Positions 8,406 to 16,244 of a stretch of 64,000 nucleotides of DNA are shown here, piece after piece. The first letter of the stretch is position 1. Each line of letters opens with the position of its first letter. The notes below the pieces were generated by a model that ran no database searches, was not told the DNA's origin, and was given only the letters and a program-made list of their open reading frames with translations. Source of the DNA: Flavobacteriaceae bacterium (lineage in GTDB: Bacteria > Bacteroidota > Bacteroidia > Flavobacteriales > Flavobacteriaceae); assembly GCA_021739635.1 (NCBI GenBank), contig JAIPBH010000012.1:62001-126000 (forward strand), written 5' to 3'. Made by a program: the position numbers and the translations under genes.

Positions 8406-8954
8406 ATGGAATTTTACAACTATATAAAATCGTTTCATCTTATTTTCGTGATTACTTGGTTTGCAGGATTATTTTATATTCCAAGATTATTTGTGTATCA
8501 AATAGAATCTTTTCATAAACCATCTCCAGAAAAAGAAATTTTAGGGAAGCAGCTTAAATTAATGGCAAAGCGTTTATGGTTTATTATTACATGGCCTTCG
8601 GCAATTCTTGCTACTATATTTGCTGTTTGGTTACTTATTTTACAACCCTTTTGGCTAGAACAACCTTGGATGCATGTTAAATTAGGATTTGTAATTCTTC
8701 TTATAATGTATCATCTTAAAACGCATCAATATTACAATCAGCTACAAAATGATACTTGTAAAAAAACATCTAGTTTTATGCGCATTTGGAATGAAGGAGC
8801 TACTTTCATTCTTTTTGCAGTTGTTTTTTTAGTAATTCTTAAAAATGCCATTAACTGGATTTATGGAATAGTTGGTTTAGTGGTGTTAGGAATACTTATT
8901 ATGTTAGGATTTAAAGTTTATAAAAATATTAGAACAAAAAATCCTGACGCTTAA
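8406..8954 (+). CDS. hemJ: Protoporphyrinogen IX oxidase HemJ
   Basis: HemJ is the membrane protoporphyrinogen oxidase used by many bacteria that lack HemG and HemY. It converts protoporphyrinogen IX to protoporphyrin IX. The 182-residue protein has four to five membrane segments. The conserved first helix FHLIFVITWFAGLFYIPRLF (about 10-29) carries His11 and the WFAGLFYIPR signature; His90 in WMHVKLGFV and MYHLK at 101-105 are also conserved family histidines and candidate heme-site residues. RIWNE near residue 126 is another family motif. Next to hemH, and with no other oxidase in view, the assignment is strong. It overlaps the old CopD-like annotation of this family. Confidence 0.93.
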   Translation: MEFYNYIKSFHLIFVITWFAGLFYIPRLFVYQIESFHKPSPEKEILGKQLKLMAKRLWFIITWPSAILATIFAVWLLILQPFWLEQPWMHVKLGFVILLIMYHLKTHQYYNQLQNDTCKKTSSFMRIWNEGATFILFAVVFLVILKNAINWIYGIVGLVVLGILIMLGFKVYKNIRTKNPDA

Positions 8955-9041
8955 AAAACAGGATTGGTTCAATTATTGCTATATTTATTAATCTTAAAAA
9001 CACTAGATAGTTTAGCGTTTTTAATTTAATAACATCACTGC

Positions 9042-10505
9042 ATGAATTTAAAACGATTGTCTTTACGAACACGTATTTTTATAGGAATGATACTATTGGT
9101 TGTATTGGCATCGGTACTAATAGCAGCCGTAGCCATTTATCAATACAAAGAAGAAACCAAAGTTTACCATATACAACGATTAGAACAAAAAGAAAAAGCC
9201 ATACTAAGTCATATAAATTTTGTTTTAAAAGAAACCTCTTATCCTGTTACTACTGAAGAAATTCCGTTAATATTTAAAGATGAAATTTATGAAATAGCAG
9301 AGGTTCATTCGCTTCAGTTAAATTTATACGACCTTGACGGAACACTATTAAAAACATCAAGAGCTACTCTTACTTTAGATACTATTCAGGTTTGTATACG
9401 GCCAGAAATTTTAAATGAATTATCAAATAAAGTTTCAGATCAAGGCGAGCATAAGTATATTGAAAAAAGTGTTGTAAATGGAGAAACTTTTCAATCATCT
9501 TATTCATATATAACGGATAGAAAATCCAAACCATTGGCCATTTTAAATTTACCTTATTTAGAAAACGATGAGTTTCTCTCTAAAGAGTTAAATGAGTTTT
9601 TACTCCGTTTATTATACGCTTATTCTTTTGTATTACTTATGGCTGTGGTTATTGCGTTTGTTTTATCAAAATACATTACAAAATCATTAAAAACCATCAG
9701 TGATAAAATTAAAACCACTCGATTAGAAAAGAGTAATCAGCGCATTGAAATAGGAGATACTAGTGAAGAAATTTCTATTTTGGTTAATTCATACAATAGT
9801 ATGATTGATGAGTTAAGAGAAAGTGCGGTAAAATTGGCTACTTCTGAGCGCGAACAAGCTTGGCGTGAAATGGCAAAACAAGTAGCCCACGAAATTAAAA
9901 ACCCATTAACGCCGATGCGTTTAACTGTTCAAAATTTTCAAAGAAAGTTTGATCCAGCTGATGAAAATATTCACAAAAAAGTAGATGAATATAGTAAAAC
10001 ACTAATTCAGCAAATTGATACCATGAGCTCAATAGCTTCAGCGTTTTCAAGCTTTGCAAAAATGCCTGCTCAACAAAATGAAACTTTAAATGTTGTTAAG
10101 GTTGTAAAACTTGCCTTAGAAATTTTTAATGAAGATTGTATTGTATTTTCATCAGATTCAGAGGAAATCATAGCAAAATTTGACAGAACCCAACTCATAC
10201 GTGTTGTCACCAATTTAGTTAAGAATGGTATTCAAGCCATTCCAGAAGACAGAGAACCAAAAATTATAGTTACTGTAAAGTCACTTAAAAATGATGTGGT
10301 AATTACCGTTTCTGATAATGGCTCTGGTGTTTCAGAAGAAAACAAATTAAAAGTATTTGAACCCAAGTTTACTACTAAAACAAGCGGTATGGGACTTGGT
10401 TTAGCTATGGTAAAAAATATAGTAGAAATGCAAAAAGGAACCATTTCTTTTGTCTCTGAAACAGATAAAGGAACTACGTTCAAGGTAATTATTCCTAAAT
10501 TATAA
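9042..10505 (+). CDS. Sensor histidine kinase, NtrY-like
   Basis: This 487-residue membrane kinase has a TM helix at about residues 11-33, a roughly 150-residue periplasmic sensor, a second TM helix at 187-208, a HAMP linker (about 209-262), and a HisKA domain with phosphoacceptor His283 in VAHEIKNPLTPMRLT. The HATPase domain follows: N box RVVTNLVKNGIQAIPE, G1 box DNGSGV, and G2 box TKTSGMGLGLAMVKNIVE. The HEIKNPLTPM block is typical of the NtrY/AtoS group. No response regulator is adjacent, so its partner must be encoded elsewhere. The gene is followed 18 bp later by an enoyl-CoA hydratase gene, probably on the same transcript. The sensed signal is unknown. Confidence 0.93.
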   Translation: MNLKRLSLRTRIFIGMILLVVLASVLIAAVAIYQYKEETKVYHIQRLEQKEKAILSHINFVLKETSYPVTTEEIPLIFKDEIYEIAEVHSLQLNLYDLDGTLLKTSRATLTLDTIQVCIRPEILNELSNKVSDQGEHKYIEKSVVNGETFQSSYSYITDRKSKPLAILNLPYLENDEFLSKELNEFLLRLLYAYSFVLLMAVVIAFVLSKYITKSLKTISDKIKTTRLEKSNQRIEIGDTSEEISILVNSYNSMIDELRESAVKLATSEREQAWREMAKQVAHEIKNPLTPMRLTVQNFQRKFDPADENIHKKVDEYSKTLIQQIDTMSSIASAFSSFAKMPAQQNETLNVVKVVKLALEIFNEDCIVFSSDSEEIIAKFDRTQLIRVVTNLVKNGIQAIPEDREPKIIVTVKSLKNDVVITVSDNGSGVSEENKLKVFEPKFTTKTSGMGLGLAMVKNIVEMQKGTISFVSETDKGTTFKVIIPKL

Positions 10506-10523
10506 AAACTTAAAATTCCAGTT

Positions 10524-11309
10524 ATGAATTATTATGAAAATATTTTAGTATCAAACAATAATGGTTTATCAGTCATTACAATAAATCGCCCAAATAAATT
10601 AAATGCCTTAAACAAAACAACTATTGAAGAATTACATCAAACATTAAAAATAGCCGATAATGATGCAGACATTAAAGTTATTATAGTAACAGGAAGTGGA
10701 GAAAAGGCCTTTGTTGCAGGAGCAGATATTAGTGAATTTGCAGATTTTTCTGTTGAAGAAGGCGGGAAACTAGCAGCAAAAGGTCAAAAATTACTGTTTG
10801 ATTTTATTGAAAATTTATCCACACCAGTAATAGCAGCTGTTAATGGTTTTGCTCTTGGTGGCGGTTTAGAATTAGCTATGGCTTGTCATTTTAGAATAGC
10901 TAGTAATAATGCTAAAATGGGATTGCCAGAGGTATCTCTTGGTGTCATTCCAGGATATGGAGGCACTCAAAGATTACCAAATTTAGTAGGGAAAGGACGA
11001 GCTATGGAAATGATTATGACCGCAGGGATGATTGATGCTAATCAAGCCATGTCCTATGGTTTGGTAAATCATGTAACGTCTCAAGAAGAATTATTACCTT
11101 TTTGTGAAAAGTTAGCTCAAAAAATATCAAGAAATTCTTCTGTAGCAATTGCAGCAGCCATTAGGGCTATTAACGCTAATTATATTGATGGAACTAACGG
11201 TTTTGAAGTTGAAATTGAAGAGTTTGGAAATTGTTTTGGAACCGAAGATTTTACTGAAGGAACAACAGCTTTTTTACAAAAACGAAAAGCAGATTTTCCT
11301 GGAAGATAA
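10524..11309 (+). CDS. Enoyl-CoA hydratase/isomerase family protein
   Basis: This 261-residue crotonase-fold enzyme probably hydrates 2-trans-enoyl-CoA to 3-hydroxyacyl-CoA in beta-oxidation or a related pathway. The oxyanion-hole signature AFVAGADISEF (62-72) is intact. Both catalytic glutamates of true hydratases are present: Glu116 in GGGLELAMACH and Glu136 in GLPEVSLGVIPGYGG, 20 residues apart as in the reference enzyme. It directly follows the histidine kinase gene and is followed by a strong hairpin terminator at 11330-11358, so it ends its transcription unit. A crotonase with a different acyl-CoA substrate is possible. Confidence 0.93.
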   Translation: MNYYENILVSNNNGLSVITINRPNKLNALNKTTIEELHQTLKIADNDADIKVIIVTGSGEKAFVAGADISEFADFSVEEGGKLAAKGQKLLFDFIENLSTPVIAAVNGFALGGGLELAMACHFRIASNNAKMGLPEVSLGVIPGYGGTQRLPNLVGKGRAMEMIMTAGMIDANQAMSYGLVNHVTSQEELLPFCEKLAQKISRNSSVAIAAAIRAINANYIDGTNGFEVEIEEFGNCFGTEDFTEGTTAFLQKRKADFPGR

Positions 11310-11329
11310 ACATTAAATTAATTACAAAA

Positions 11330-11358
11330 AAAAAGTGAGTATGGGCTACTCACTTTTT
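11330..11358 (+). terminator. Rho-independent terminator after enoyl-CoA hydratase
   Basis: A perfect 12-bp stem AAAAAGTGAGTA / TACTCACTTTTT with a 5-nt loop (TGGGC) begins 20 bp after the stop codon and ends in a T run. Confidence 0.9.
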
Positions 11359-11478
11359 CTAACAAACTAAACTAATTAATACATCATTTATATTTTGATG
11401 TGTTTTTTATCAACTAAAAAATTCTTTGTAAAAGTAATAGGGTTTAGCTTTATTTAAAACATCAATATTGATGTATTT

Positions 11479-11536
11479 ATATGTTATTTTAACACTGTTA
11501 AAAATTTTAACATTATATGTTCTTAAAATAACATAT
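11479..11536. repeat. Nested inverted repeats in an intergenic region
   Basis: Outer arms ATATGTTATTTTAA (11479-11492) and TTAAAATAACATAT (11523-11536) are perfect 14-bp reverse complements. Nested between them is a second perfect inverted repeat, TGTTAAAA-A-TTTTAACA (11496-11512). The block sits between the convergent ends of the hydratase gene and the small membrane protein gene, so it may act as a bidirectional terminator-like cruciform, a nucleoid-protein site or a degenerate mobile remnant. Its function is unknown. Confidence 0.7.
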
Positions 11537-11560
11537 AATCTAATGTTTTAAAAAATTAGA

Positions 11561-11839
11561 TTACAAATTATCAATTTCATCACCAATTATTTTATCTAAA
11601 ATAATATTTGAAATGATCCAATAACATGAAGCATATAACAATGCAAATGCTAACCAGATGAGTTCTAAATCTAAATCAATCATTAGTTTGGTGATATAAA
11701 ATAAACCAGAAACATTTAATAAACCCCACAGAACTGTAAGTGTTAATCTCTTAATTTCCCATGTTATTAATCTGTTTTGGAGTTTTAATTTAATAGGGTA
11801 GTTTTTAATTATTTTTTCTTCTATATATGTTAGTACCAT
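11561..11839 (-). CDS. Small two-TM membrane protein of unknown function
   Basis: The 92-residue product has a basic N-terminal stretch and two hydrophobic segments: about residues 33-53 (LTVLWGLLNVSGLFYITKLM) and about 58-80 (LELIWLAFALLYASCYWIIS), followed by an acidic tail. This suggests an inner-membrane helical hairpin. I do not recognise a family. It ends 25 bp from the nested inverted repeats at 11479-11536 and is upstream of (in the same direction as) nothing else in view. Hydrophobic pattern and an intact frame support it as real, but no function can be proposed. Confidence 0.6.
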   Translation of the reverse strand: MVLTYIEEKIIKNYPIKLKLQNRLITWEIKRLTLTVLWGLLNVSGLFYITKLMIDLDLELIWLAFALLYASCYWIISNIILDKIIGDEIDNL

Positions 11840-11879
11840 GGTTTCAAGTATTTATTATTAACAATTTAATATTTAATTA

Positions 11880-11913
11880 AAAAGGTGAGATTAAAATATA
11901 ATGCTCACCTTTT
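11880..11913 (-). terminator. Terminator of the first 197-residue exported-protein gene
   Basis: Arms AAAAGGTGAG (11880-11889) and CTCACCTTTT (11904-11913) pair perfectly across a 14-nt loop. The hairpin is 40 bp downstream of the minus-strand stop codon at 11954. Confidence 0.75.
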
Positions 11914-11953
11914 AACAAACTAAACTAAACTAAATTTTTCAAGGCATTCTTAT

Positions 11954-12547
11954 TTATAGTGTGATGTGTTCGTAATATTCTCGTCCATTTGCTTTTAATA
12001 CTATGATATAGTTTCCTTTAACATTTGGAACTAGTTTAAAAGCTTTTTGGATGTCTTTTGTGTCTTTTATTTTTTCAGAATAAATCAATTGCGACTCATC
12101 GTGGAAATAGATTTTAATATCTAATGGTTCATTATTTAAGGCTAATTTTGAAACAAAAAAATAATTGCCCTTAACACTCACATATGGTTTGTGAATTGTT
12201 GTTTCGTTTTCACTAAATACTACATTTTTTAAAGTTACAGTAAAAGGGAATGATTTAATTTCTAAATCTTTTTCAAATTCAAATACATAAGATCCATTAG
12301 GTAAAGAGGTTAAATCAAAACCTTTTGAATATGTTCCTGAATCTTTAATTTGTTCTTTGTAAAGAATGATTCCATTAATATCCTTAATCAATAATTGATT
12401 TCCTGATTTTACATGGTTTAAAGTAAATATTGTTTTGTTATTGTTTTTTGGGTTAACATGTAATCCATTAGTTGCATTGCCAATCATAGCTGTAAGTAAA
12501 GCTGCAGACAATATTATATTTCTTAATGTTGTTTTTCTATTTTTCAT
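11954..12547 (-). CDS. Exported two-repeat protein, paralog A
   Basis: I chose the ATG at 12547, which gives 197 residues and starts directly with a signal peptide (MKNRKTTLRNIILSAALLTA). The longer frame to 12580 only adds a non-signal extension. The mature protein has two similar beta-rich modules, about residues 35-100 (QLLIKDINGIILYKE... LPNGSYVFEFEKD) and about 120-197 (NEPLDIKIYFHDESQLIYSE... IIVLKANGREYYE). The module pattern resembles the fold of T9SS C-terminal tails, but without the usual terminal motif. It is a paralog of the gene at 12842-13435, with the same length and order, and shares upstream boxes with it. The location is probably periplasm or cell surface. Function unknown. 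Confidence 0.8.
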   Translation of the reverse strand: MKNRKTTLRNIILSAALLTAMIGNATNGLHVNPKNNNKTIFTLNHVKSGNQLLIKDINGIILYKEQIKDSGTYSKGFDLTSLPNGSYVFEFEKDLEIKSFPFTVTLKNVVFSENETTIHKPYVSVKGNYFFVSKLALNNEPLDIKIYFHDESQLIYSEKIKDTKDIQKAFKLVPNVKGNYIIVLKANGREYYEHITL

Positions 12548-12577
12548 GATTTGGTTTTTTTGTAAAGTTTTACAAAG

Positions 12578-12585
12578 CAAATGTA
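12578..12585 (-). promoter_or_regulatory. -7 box of paralog A
   Basis: TACATTTG on the minus strand matches TAnnTTTG, 30 bp before the chosen start codon. A TTG lies about 23 bp further upstream (12611-12609). Confidence 0.5.
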
Positions 12586-12613
12586 TGGCTGATTGAGAGC
12601 TAATAAAACAACA

Positions 12614-12684
12614 ATTTTGGCTAATATATGTGCTATTTTATCATTTATAACTATGTTAAATTAATGTTAAGTTAATACAGCATA
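12614..12684 (-). promoter_or_regulatory. Upstream boxes of paralog A, duplicated at 13499-13569
   Basis: Two blocks here recur at almost the same distance upstream of paralog B. Block 1 (12614-12640, ATTTTGGCTAATATATGTGC and on) matches 13499-13525 at about 22 of 27 positions. Block 2 (12664-12684, ATGTTAAGTTAATACAGC then ATA) matches 13549-13569 at 20 of 21 positions. The sequence between is poorly conserved, so the blocks look selected, probably as activator sites. Confidence 0.6.
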
Positions 12685-12785
12685 CATTTTGGATAATAAT
12701 ATATATGTTTATGTTATTAGATTTCTTTTAATTATTAGTAAAAGATATTTTACAGAATGAATTTTTAATAATTAAACACATTGTA

Positions 12786-12818
12786 AAAAAAAGAGAACCT
12801 TATTATAAGATTCTCTTT
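12786..12818 (-). terminator. Terminator of paralog B
   Basis: Arms AAAGAGAA (12790-12797) and TTCTCTTT (12811-12818) pair, with one internal mismatch and an inner CTTA/TAAG stem. An A run (12785-12790) becomes the U tail on the minus strand. It is 24 bp after the stop codon of the gene ending at 12842. Confidence 0.85.
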
Positions 12819-12841
12819 CAATACGTTTTTAATTATTGGTT

Positions 12842-13435
12842 TTAAAGTGTAAAATTCTCATAGTAAGTTCTGTTGTTTGATGTCAAAACTACTTTATAGT
12901 CGCTAGTGGCAAATTTTAAAAGCTTATATGCCTTACCAATAGTTTTAACATCTTTAATAACTTCTGAATAGATTAATTCATTACCATCATAATAAATTTT
13001 AATATCTAATGGTTCACCTTGTAATGCTAATTTGTTCACATAAATGTAATGACCTTTCATAATTACATAAGGCTTGTAAATTGAAGTTTCTTTGTCTTTA
13101 AAAAAAGTTACTTTATTAGAAATTACATTAAAAGGAATGCTTTTAATTTCCAAATCTTTTTCTAATTCAAACATATAATCTCCATTTGGTAGCTCTGTTA
13201 AATCAAAGGCTTTTGAGTATAAACCGGATTCTTTAATTAATTCTTTATATAATATTAATCCGTTTAAATCTTTTATAGTTAAGCTTTGACCTTCCTTTAC
13301 ATCATTTATGGTAACTATTGTTTTTACAATTTCTTTTTCTTTTTTAGGAATAAAAGAAGAACCTTCGTGGGCGTTACTTAATAAGGCAGTACACATGGCT
13401 ACCATTATTATACTTCTGTTAATTACTTTTTTCAT
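12842..13435 (-). CDS. Exported two-repeat protein, paralog B
   Basis: This 197-residue protein starts with a signal peptide (MKKVINRSIIMVAMCTALLS, cleavage near SNA-HEG). The mature part carries two beta-rich modules: residues about 40-105 (QSLTIKDLNGLILYKE, LPNGDYMFELEKD) and about 120-197 (GEPLDIKIYYDGNELIYSE, YKVVLTSNNRTYYENF). It matches paralog A closely along its whole length, including the repeated ILYKE/LIYSE hairpins, so the pair arose by tandem duplication. It is divergently oriented to an AraC/cupin regulator whose start is 199 bp away, and the duplicated upstream blocks lie in that gap. Likely a secreted or outer-surface structural protein. I do not recognise a named family. Confidence 0.82.
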   Translation of the reverse strand: MKKVINRSIIMVAMCTALLSNAHEGSSFIPKKEKEIVKTIVTINDVKEGQSLTIKDLNGLILYKELIKESGLYSKAFDLTELPNGDYMFELEKDLEIKSIPFNVISNKVTFFKDKETSIYKPYVIMKGHYIYVNKLALQGEPLDIKIYYDGNELIYSEVIKDVKTIGKAYKLLKFATSDYKVVLTSNNRTYYENFTL

Positions 13436-13462
13436 GTTTTGGTTTTTTAACGTTCAACAAGG

Positions 13463-13470
13463 CAAATTTA
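13463..13470 (-). promoter_or_regulatory. -7 box of paralog B
   Basis: TAAATTTG on the minus strand matches TAnnTTTG and sits 27 bp before the start codon, about the same distance as for paralog A. No clear TTG -33 element is seen, consistent with dependence on an activator (inference). Confidence 0.5.
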
Positions 13471-13498
13471 TAATCTAAAGAGCTGTTAAGAAACATCC

Positions 13499-13569
13499 AT
13501 TTTGGTCAATTTATGTGTTATATTAACTGTAAAAAAAAAGTTAATTAAATGTTAAGTTAATATAGCATA
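13499..13569 (-). promoter_or_regulatory. Upstream boxes of paralog B and AraC divergent region
   Basis: This is the partner of the blocks at 12614-12684. Block 2 here, ATGTTAAGTTAATATAGC then ATA at 13549-13569, has one difference from its twin. It also lies 65 bp upstream of the AraC/cupin start codon, so one site could control both directions. Confidence 0.6.
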
Positions 13570-13611
13570 TAATATAGTTAAAAGAATATATTTTTTCAGA
13601 AATTTATGTTG

Positions 13612-13619
13612 TACTTTTG
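13612..13619 (+). promoter_or_regulatory. -7 box of the AraC/cupin gene
   Basis: TACTTTTG matches TAnnTTTG exactly, 14 bp before the start codon at 13634, implying a very short leader. Confidence 0.6.
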
Positions 13620-13633
13620 TATAAAAATTAGTT

Positions 13634-14527
13634 ATGCTTAACAAGAAACCTACATTTGAAAAAGTTAGCCCTGGCTTTGGTAGTTCTTTATTAGTAAAGC
13701 AACATACAGAAAAGAGGGAAAATAATTTTGCCTTTTGGCATTTTCATCCAGAGATTGAGCTGGTTTATGTTAATAAGGGTAAAGGAAAAAGACACATTGG
13801 AAATCACTTATCATACTTTAATAATAGTCAGCTTATATTATTGGGGTCTAATCTGCCACATAATGGATTTACAGATAGACTTACTGCTAACGGTACTGAA
13901 ACCGTTGTTCAATTTAAGCCAGATTTTTTAGGAGAAGGCTTTTTTAATGCACCAGAAATGAACGCAATAGCATCATTATTTGAACGTGCAAAAAAAGGAA
14001 TTCTTTACAAACCAGAAGCCAAAAAGCTTGTTGGACCTAAAATTGAAAGTTTGCCAGACCTTGAAGGGTTTGAAAGAATTTTAAAACTTCTTGAAGTTTT
14101 AAATGATTTAGCAGAGTCTGATGATTATACCTTATTAAATGCAGATGGTTTTGCTTTTGAAACAAAACCACAAGACAGCTCAAAAATTGATATTATATTT
14201 AAATATGTTAATAATAATTTTCAAAATCATATCAGTTTAGAAGACATTGCAGATAAAGTTAGTATGACGGTTCCAGCTTTTTGTAGATTTTTTAAAAAAG
14301 CTACAGGAAAAACCTTTACAGAATTGGTTAATGAATACCGAGTTGTTCATGCTACCAAATTATTAAACGAAAGCCAGTTAAGTATTGCCGATATTTGTTT
14401 TGAGTGTGGTTTTAACAACTTCTCTCACTTTAATAAGCAGTTTAATGACATCACTGGTAAAAGTGCTTCAAACTACAGAAAAGAGATTAAAAAAATTATA
14501 GAACAGCCTTTATTAGCAGCCAGTTAA
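13634..14527 (+). CDS. AraC-family regulator with N-terminal cupin
   Basis: The 297-residue protein has an N-terminal cupin sensor (about residues 20-110) with FWHFHPEIELVYVNKGKGKR at 34-53, typical of sugar- or small-ligand-sensing AraC proteins. The C-terminal double HTH runs from about 180 to 288, with ISLEDIADKVSMTVPAFCRF in the first HTH and SIADICFECGFNNFSHFNKQ in the signature region. It is divergent from the pair of exported paralogs, and the duplicated boxes lie upstream of each of them, so these are the likely targets (inference). It ends convergently with the HD hydrolase gene; their stop codons share 4 bp. Confidence 0.92.
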   Translation: MLNKKPTFEKVSPGFGSSLLVKQHTEKRENNFAFWHFHPEIELVYVNKGKGKRHIGNHLSYFNNSQLILLGSNLPHNGFTDRLTANGTETVVQFKPDFLGEGFFNAPEMNAIASLFERAKKGILYKPEAKKLVGPKIESLPDLEGFERILKLLEVLNDLAESDDYTLLNADGFAFETKPQDSSKIDIIFKYVNNNFQNHISLEDIADKVSMTVPAFCRFFKKATGKTFTELVNEYRVVHATKLLNESQLSIADICFECGFNNFSHFNKQFNDITGKSASNYRKEIKKIIEQPLLAAS

Positions 14528-15180
14528 TTAAGTCCGTTCCATTCTTTATAAAATTGTTTTAGAAAGGTTTCCATATAAAGATGCCTTTCTAAAGCTATTT
14601 TTTTACCCGTTTTGGTATTCATTTTATCTTTTAATAATAGCAATTTTTCATAAAAATGATTTATTGTTGGAGCCTTAGAAGATTTATATTCTTCTTTAGT
14701 CATATTAAGGTTTGGTTGAATATCTGGATTATAAATTTGGCGGTTTTTAAATCCGCCATAATTAAAACATCTCGCAATACCAATAGCACCCATAGCATCT
14801 AGTCTATCTGCATCTTGAACCACATCTAATTCTAGCGATTTAAATTTTTGTGTTTCATGGCCGCCTTTAAAAGAAATATTTTCAATGATATTAATAACAT
14901 GTTCTATAACAGAAGAGTCTACATTCAATTTAAATAAAAATTCACGCGCTATTTTGGGGCCAATGGTTTCATCTCCATTATGAAATTTACTATCGGCTAT
15001 ATCATGTAATAAGGCTCCTAGCGATACAATAAACTCATTAACACGTTCGGTTTTTGAAATTAACAGGGCATTTTTATAAACGCGTTCTATATGAAACCAG
15101 TCATGTCCACCTTCGGCATTAGCTAATTGTTCTTTTACAAAAGCTATGGTTTTAGTAATTAGTTCTTCTTTAGTAAACAT
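14524..15180 (-). CDS. HD-domain phosphohydrolase, YedJ-like
   Basis: This 218-residue protein belongs to the HD superfamily of metal-dependent phosphohydrolases. The metal-binding set is visible: HDWFHIERVY with His26 and His30, LLHDIADSKF with His59 and Asp60, and DVQDADRLDAMGAIGIARCF carrying the later conserved aspartates. The DADRLDAMGAIGIAR block is characteristic of the YedJ branch. The substrate, perhaps a nucleotide or small phosphoester, is not known. The 3' end overlaps the AraC/cupin gene by 4 bp in a tail-to-tail arrangement. No truncation is seen. Confidence 0.9.
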   Translation of the reverse strand: MFTKEELITKTIAFVKEQLANAEGGHDWFHIERVYKNALLISKTERVNEFIVSLGALLHDIADSKFHNGDETIGPKIAREFLFKLNVDSSVIEHVINIIENISFKGGHETQKFKSLELDVVQDADRLDAMGAIGIARCFNYGGFKNRQIYNPDIQPNLNMTKEEYKSSKAPTINHFYEKLLLLKDKMNTKTGKKIALERHLYMETFLKQFYKEWNGLN

Positions 15181-15193
15181 TCCTTAAAAATAA

Positions 15194-15221
15194 AAATTCC
15201 TTTCTGGTTTGAAAGGAATTT
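15194..15221 (-). terminator. Terminator of the PlsC-desaturase unit
   Basis: A perfect 11-bp stem AAATTCCTTTC / GAAAGGAATTT with loop TGGTTT lies 22 bp downstream of the desaturase stop codon. A-rich sequence on its left side gives the U tail on the minus strand. Confidence 0.85.
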
Positions 15222-15242
15222 AAAAATATAGTTTTTTTGAAA

Positions 15243-16235
15243 TTATTTTATTATTACTGGTTCAACCCATTTAAATTGAAATGAATTTTCAGGAACCTTC
15301 ATTCTATCTGCTAATCGTAACATTCTGTTTGGCAAATTCATAAGATAATCTCTTGCTTTTTCTGCTTCATCTGTTAGACCATTAATTTTATCAATCTCCC
15401 AACGAACAATGAGTTTTTCAAGGATGTCAATATAATCTTTAGACGTATAAACACCAATACGTTGCGCCGTATTTGAAAATTCTTCAAAAGCAGTACTTAT
15501 TTTATTTCCAGATTCTCTTAAAAAATGAGCGGGCATAGTAATTTTTTGCTTCATCATATAATGAAATGCCATCATCATTTGACTAGGATCTACTTTAAAA
15601 ATACGTTCTACAAATTCAGAATAAGCATTATGATGTCTCATTTCATCACCAGAAATAATTTTGCACATTTTTCCTAGTTGTTTATTCCCGCTTTGAGTGG
15701 CAATTTTAGCAACTCTATTATGAGAAATGTAGGTTGCCAATTCTTGAAAACTTGTATAAACAAAGTTTTTGTAAGGATCTCTGTCTGTACCAATATCAAA
15801 ACCATCGGCAATAAGATACTGTGTGGTTTTTTCTATTTCGCGCATGTTTACACGTCCAGAAAGGTATAAATATTTATTAAGCACATCGCCGTGTCTGTTT
15901 TCTTCACCAGTCCAATGGCGTACCCATTTAGCCCAACTATTTTCTTTATCTACATTGTCTACACCTTCAACATCCATTAACCATGATTCGTAGGTTGGTA
16001 AAGCTTCTTCAGTAATCATATCACCTACTAAGACTACCCAAAAGTCATAAGGAAGTTCTTTGGATAGTTCTCTAATTTCTTTAACTTCTTCAAAAAAATT
16101 AGGGCCTTCAGAATTTGGTAAAAAATCTGTTGGTTGCCATATTTTTTCAATTGGAATCAGGTATTTTTCTATTAAAGCTTCAACGTCTTTTTCCAAAAAC
16201 TTCATCACCTCTAATCGCACATTTTTTAAAGACAT
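15243..16235 (-). CDS. Acyl-ACP (stearoyl-ACP type) desaturase
   Basis: This 330-residue soluble di-iron enzyme introduces a cis double bond into acyl-ACP. Both ExxH iron-ligand motifs are present: Glu112-x-x-His115 in TGEENRHGDVLNKYLYLSGR and Glu198-x-x-His201 in SGDEMRHHNAYSEF. The additional ligand glutamates match Glu76 or Glu77 in GDMITEEALPTYE and Glu165 in FQELATYISHN. It follows the PlsC gene by 9 bp on the same strand, so desaturation and phospholipid acylation genes appear co-transcribed, a sensible membrane-lipid pair. Length and motifs agree with the plant-like FAB2 family found in Bacteroidetes. Confidence 0.94.
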   Translation of the reverse strand: MSLKNVRLEVMKFLEKDVEALIEKYLIPIEKIWQPTDFLPNSEGPNFFEEVKEIRELSKELPYDFWVVLVGDMITEEALPTYESWLMDVEGVDNVDKENSWAKWVRHWTGEENRHGDVLNKYLYLSGRVNMREIEKTTQYLIADGFDIGTDRDPYKNFVYTSFQELATYISHNRVAKIATQSGNKQLGKMCKIISGDEMRHHNAYSEFVERIFKVDPSQMMMAFHYMMKQKITMPAHFLRESGNKISTAFEEFSNTAQRIGVYTSKDYIDILEKLIVRWEIDKINGLTDEAEKARDYLMNLPNRMLRLADRMKVPENSFQFKWVEPVIIK

Positions 16236-16244
16236 AATTATTAT

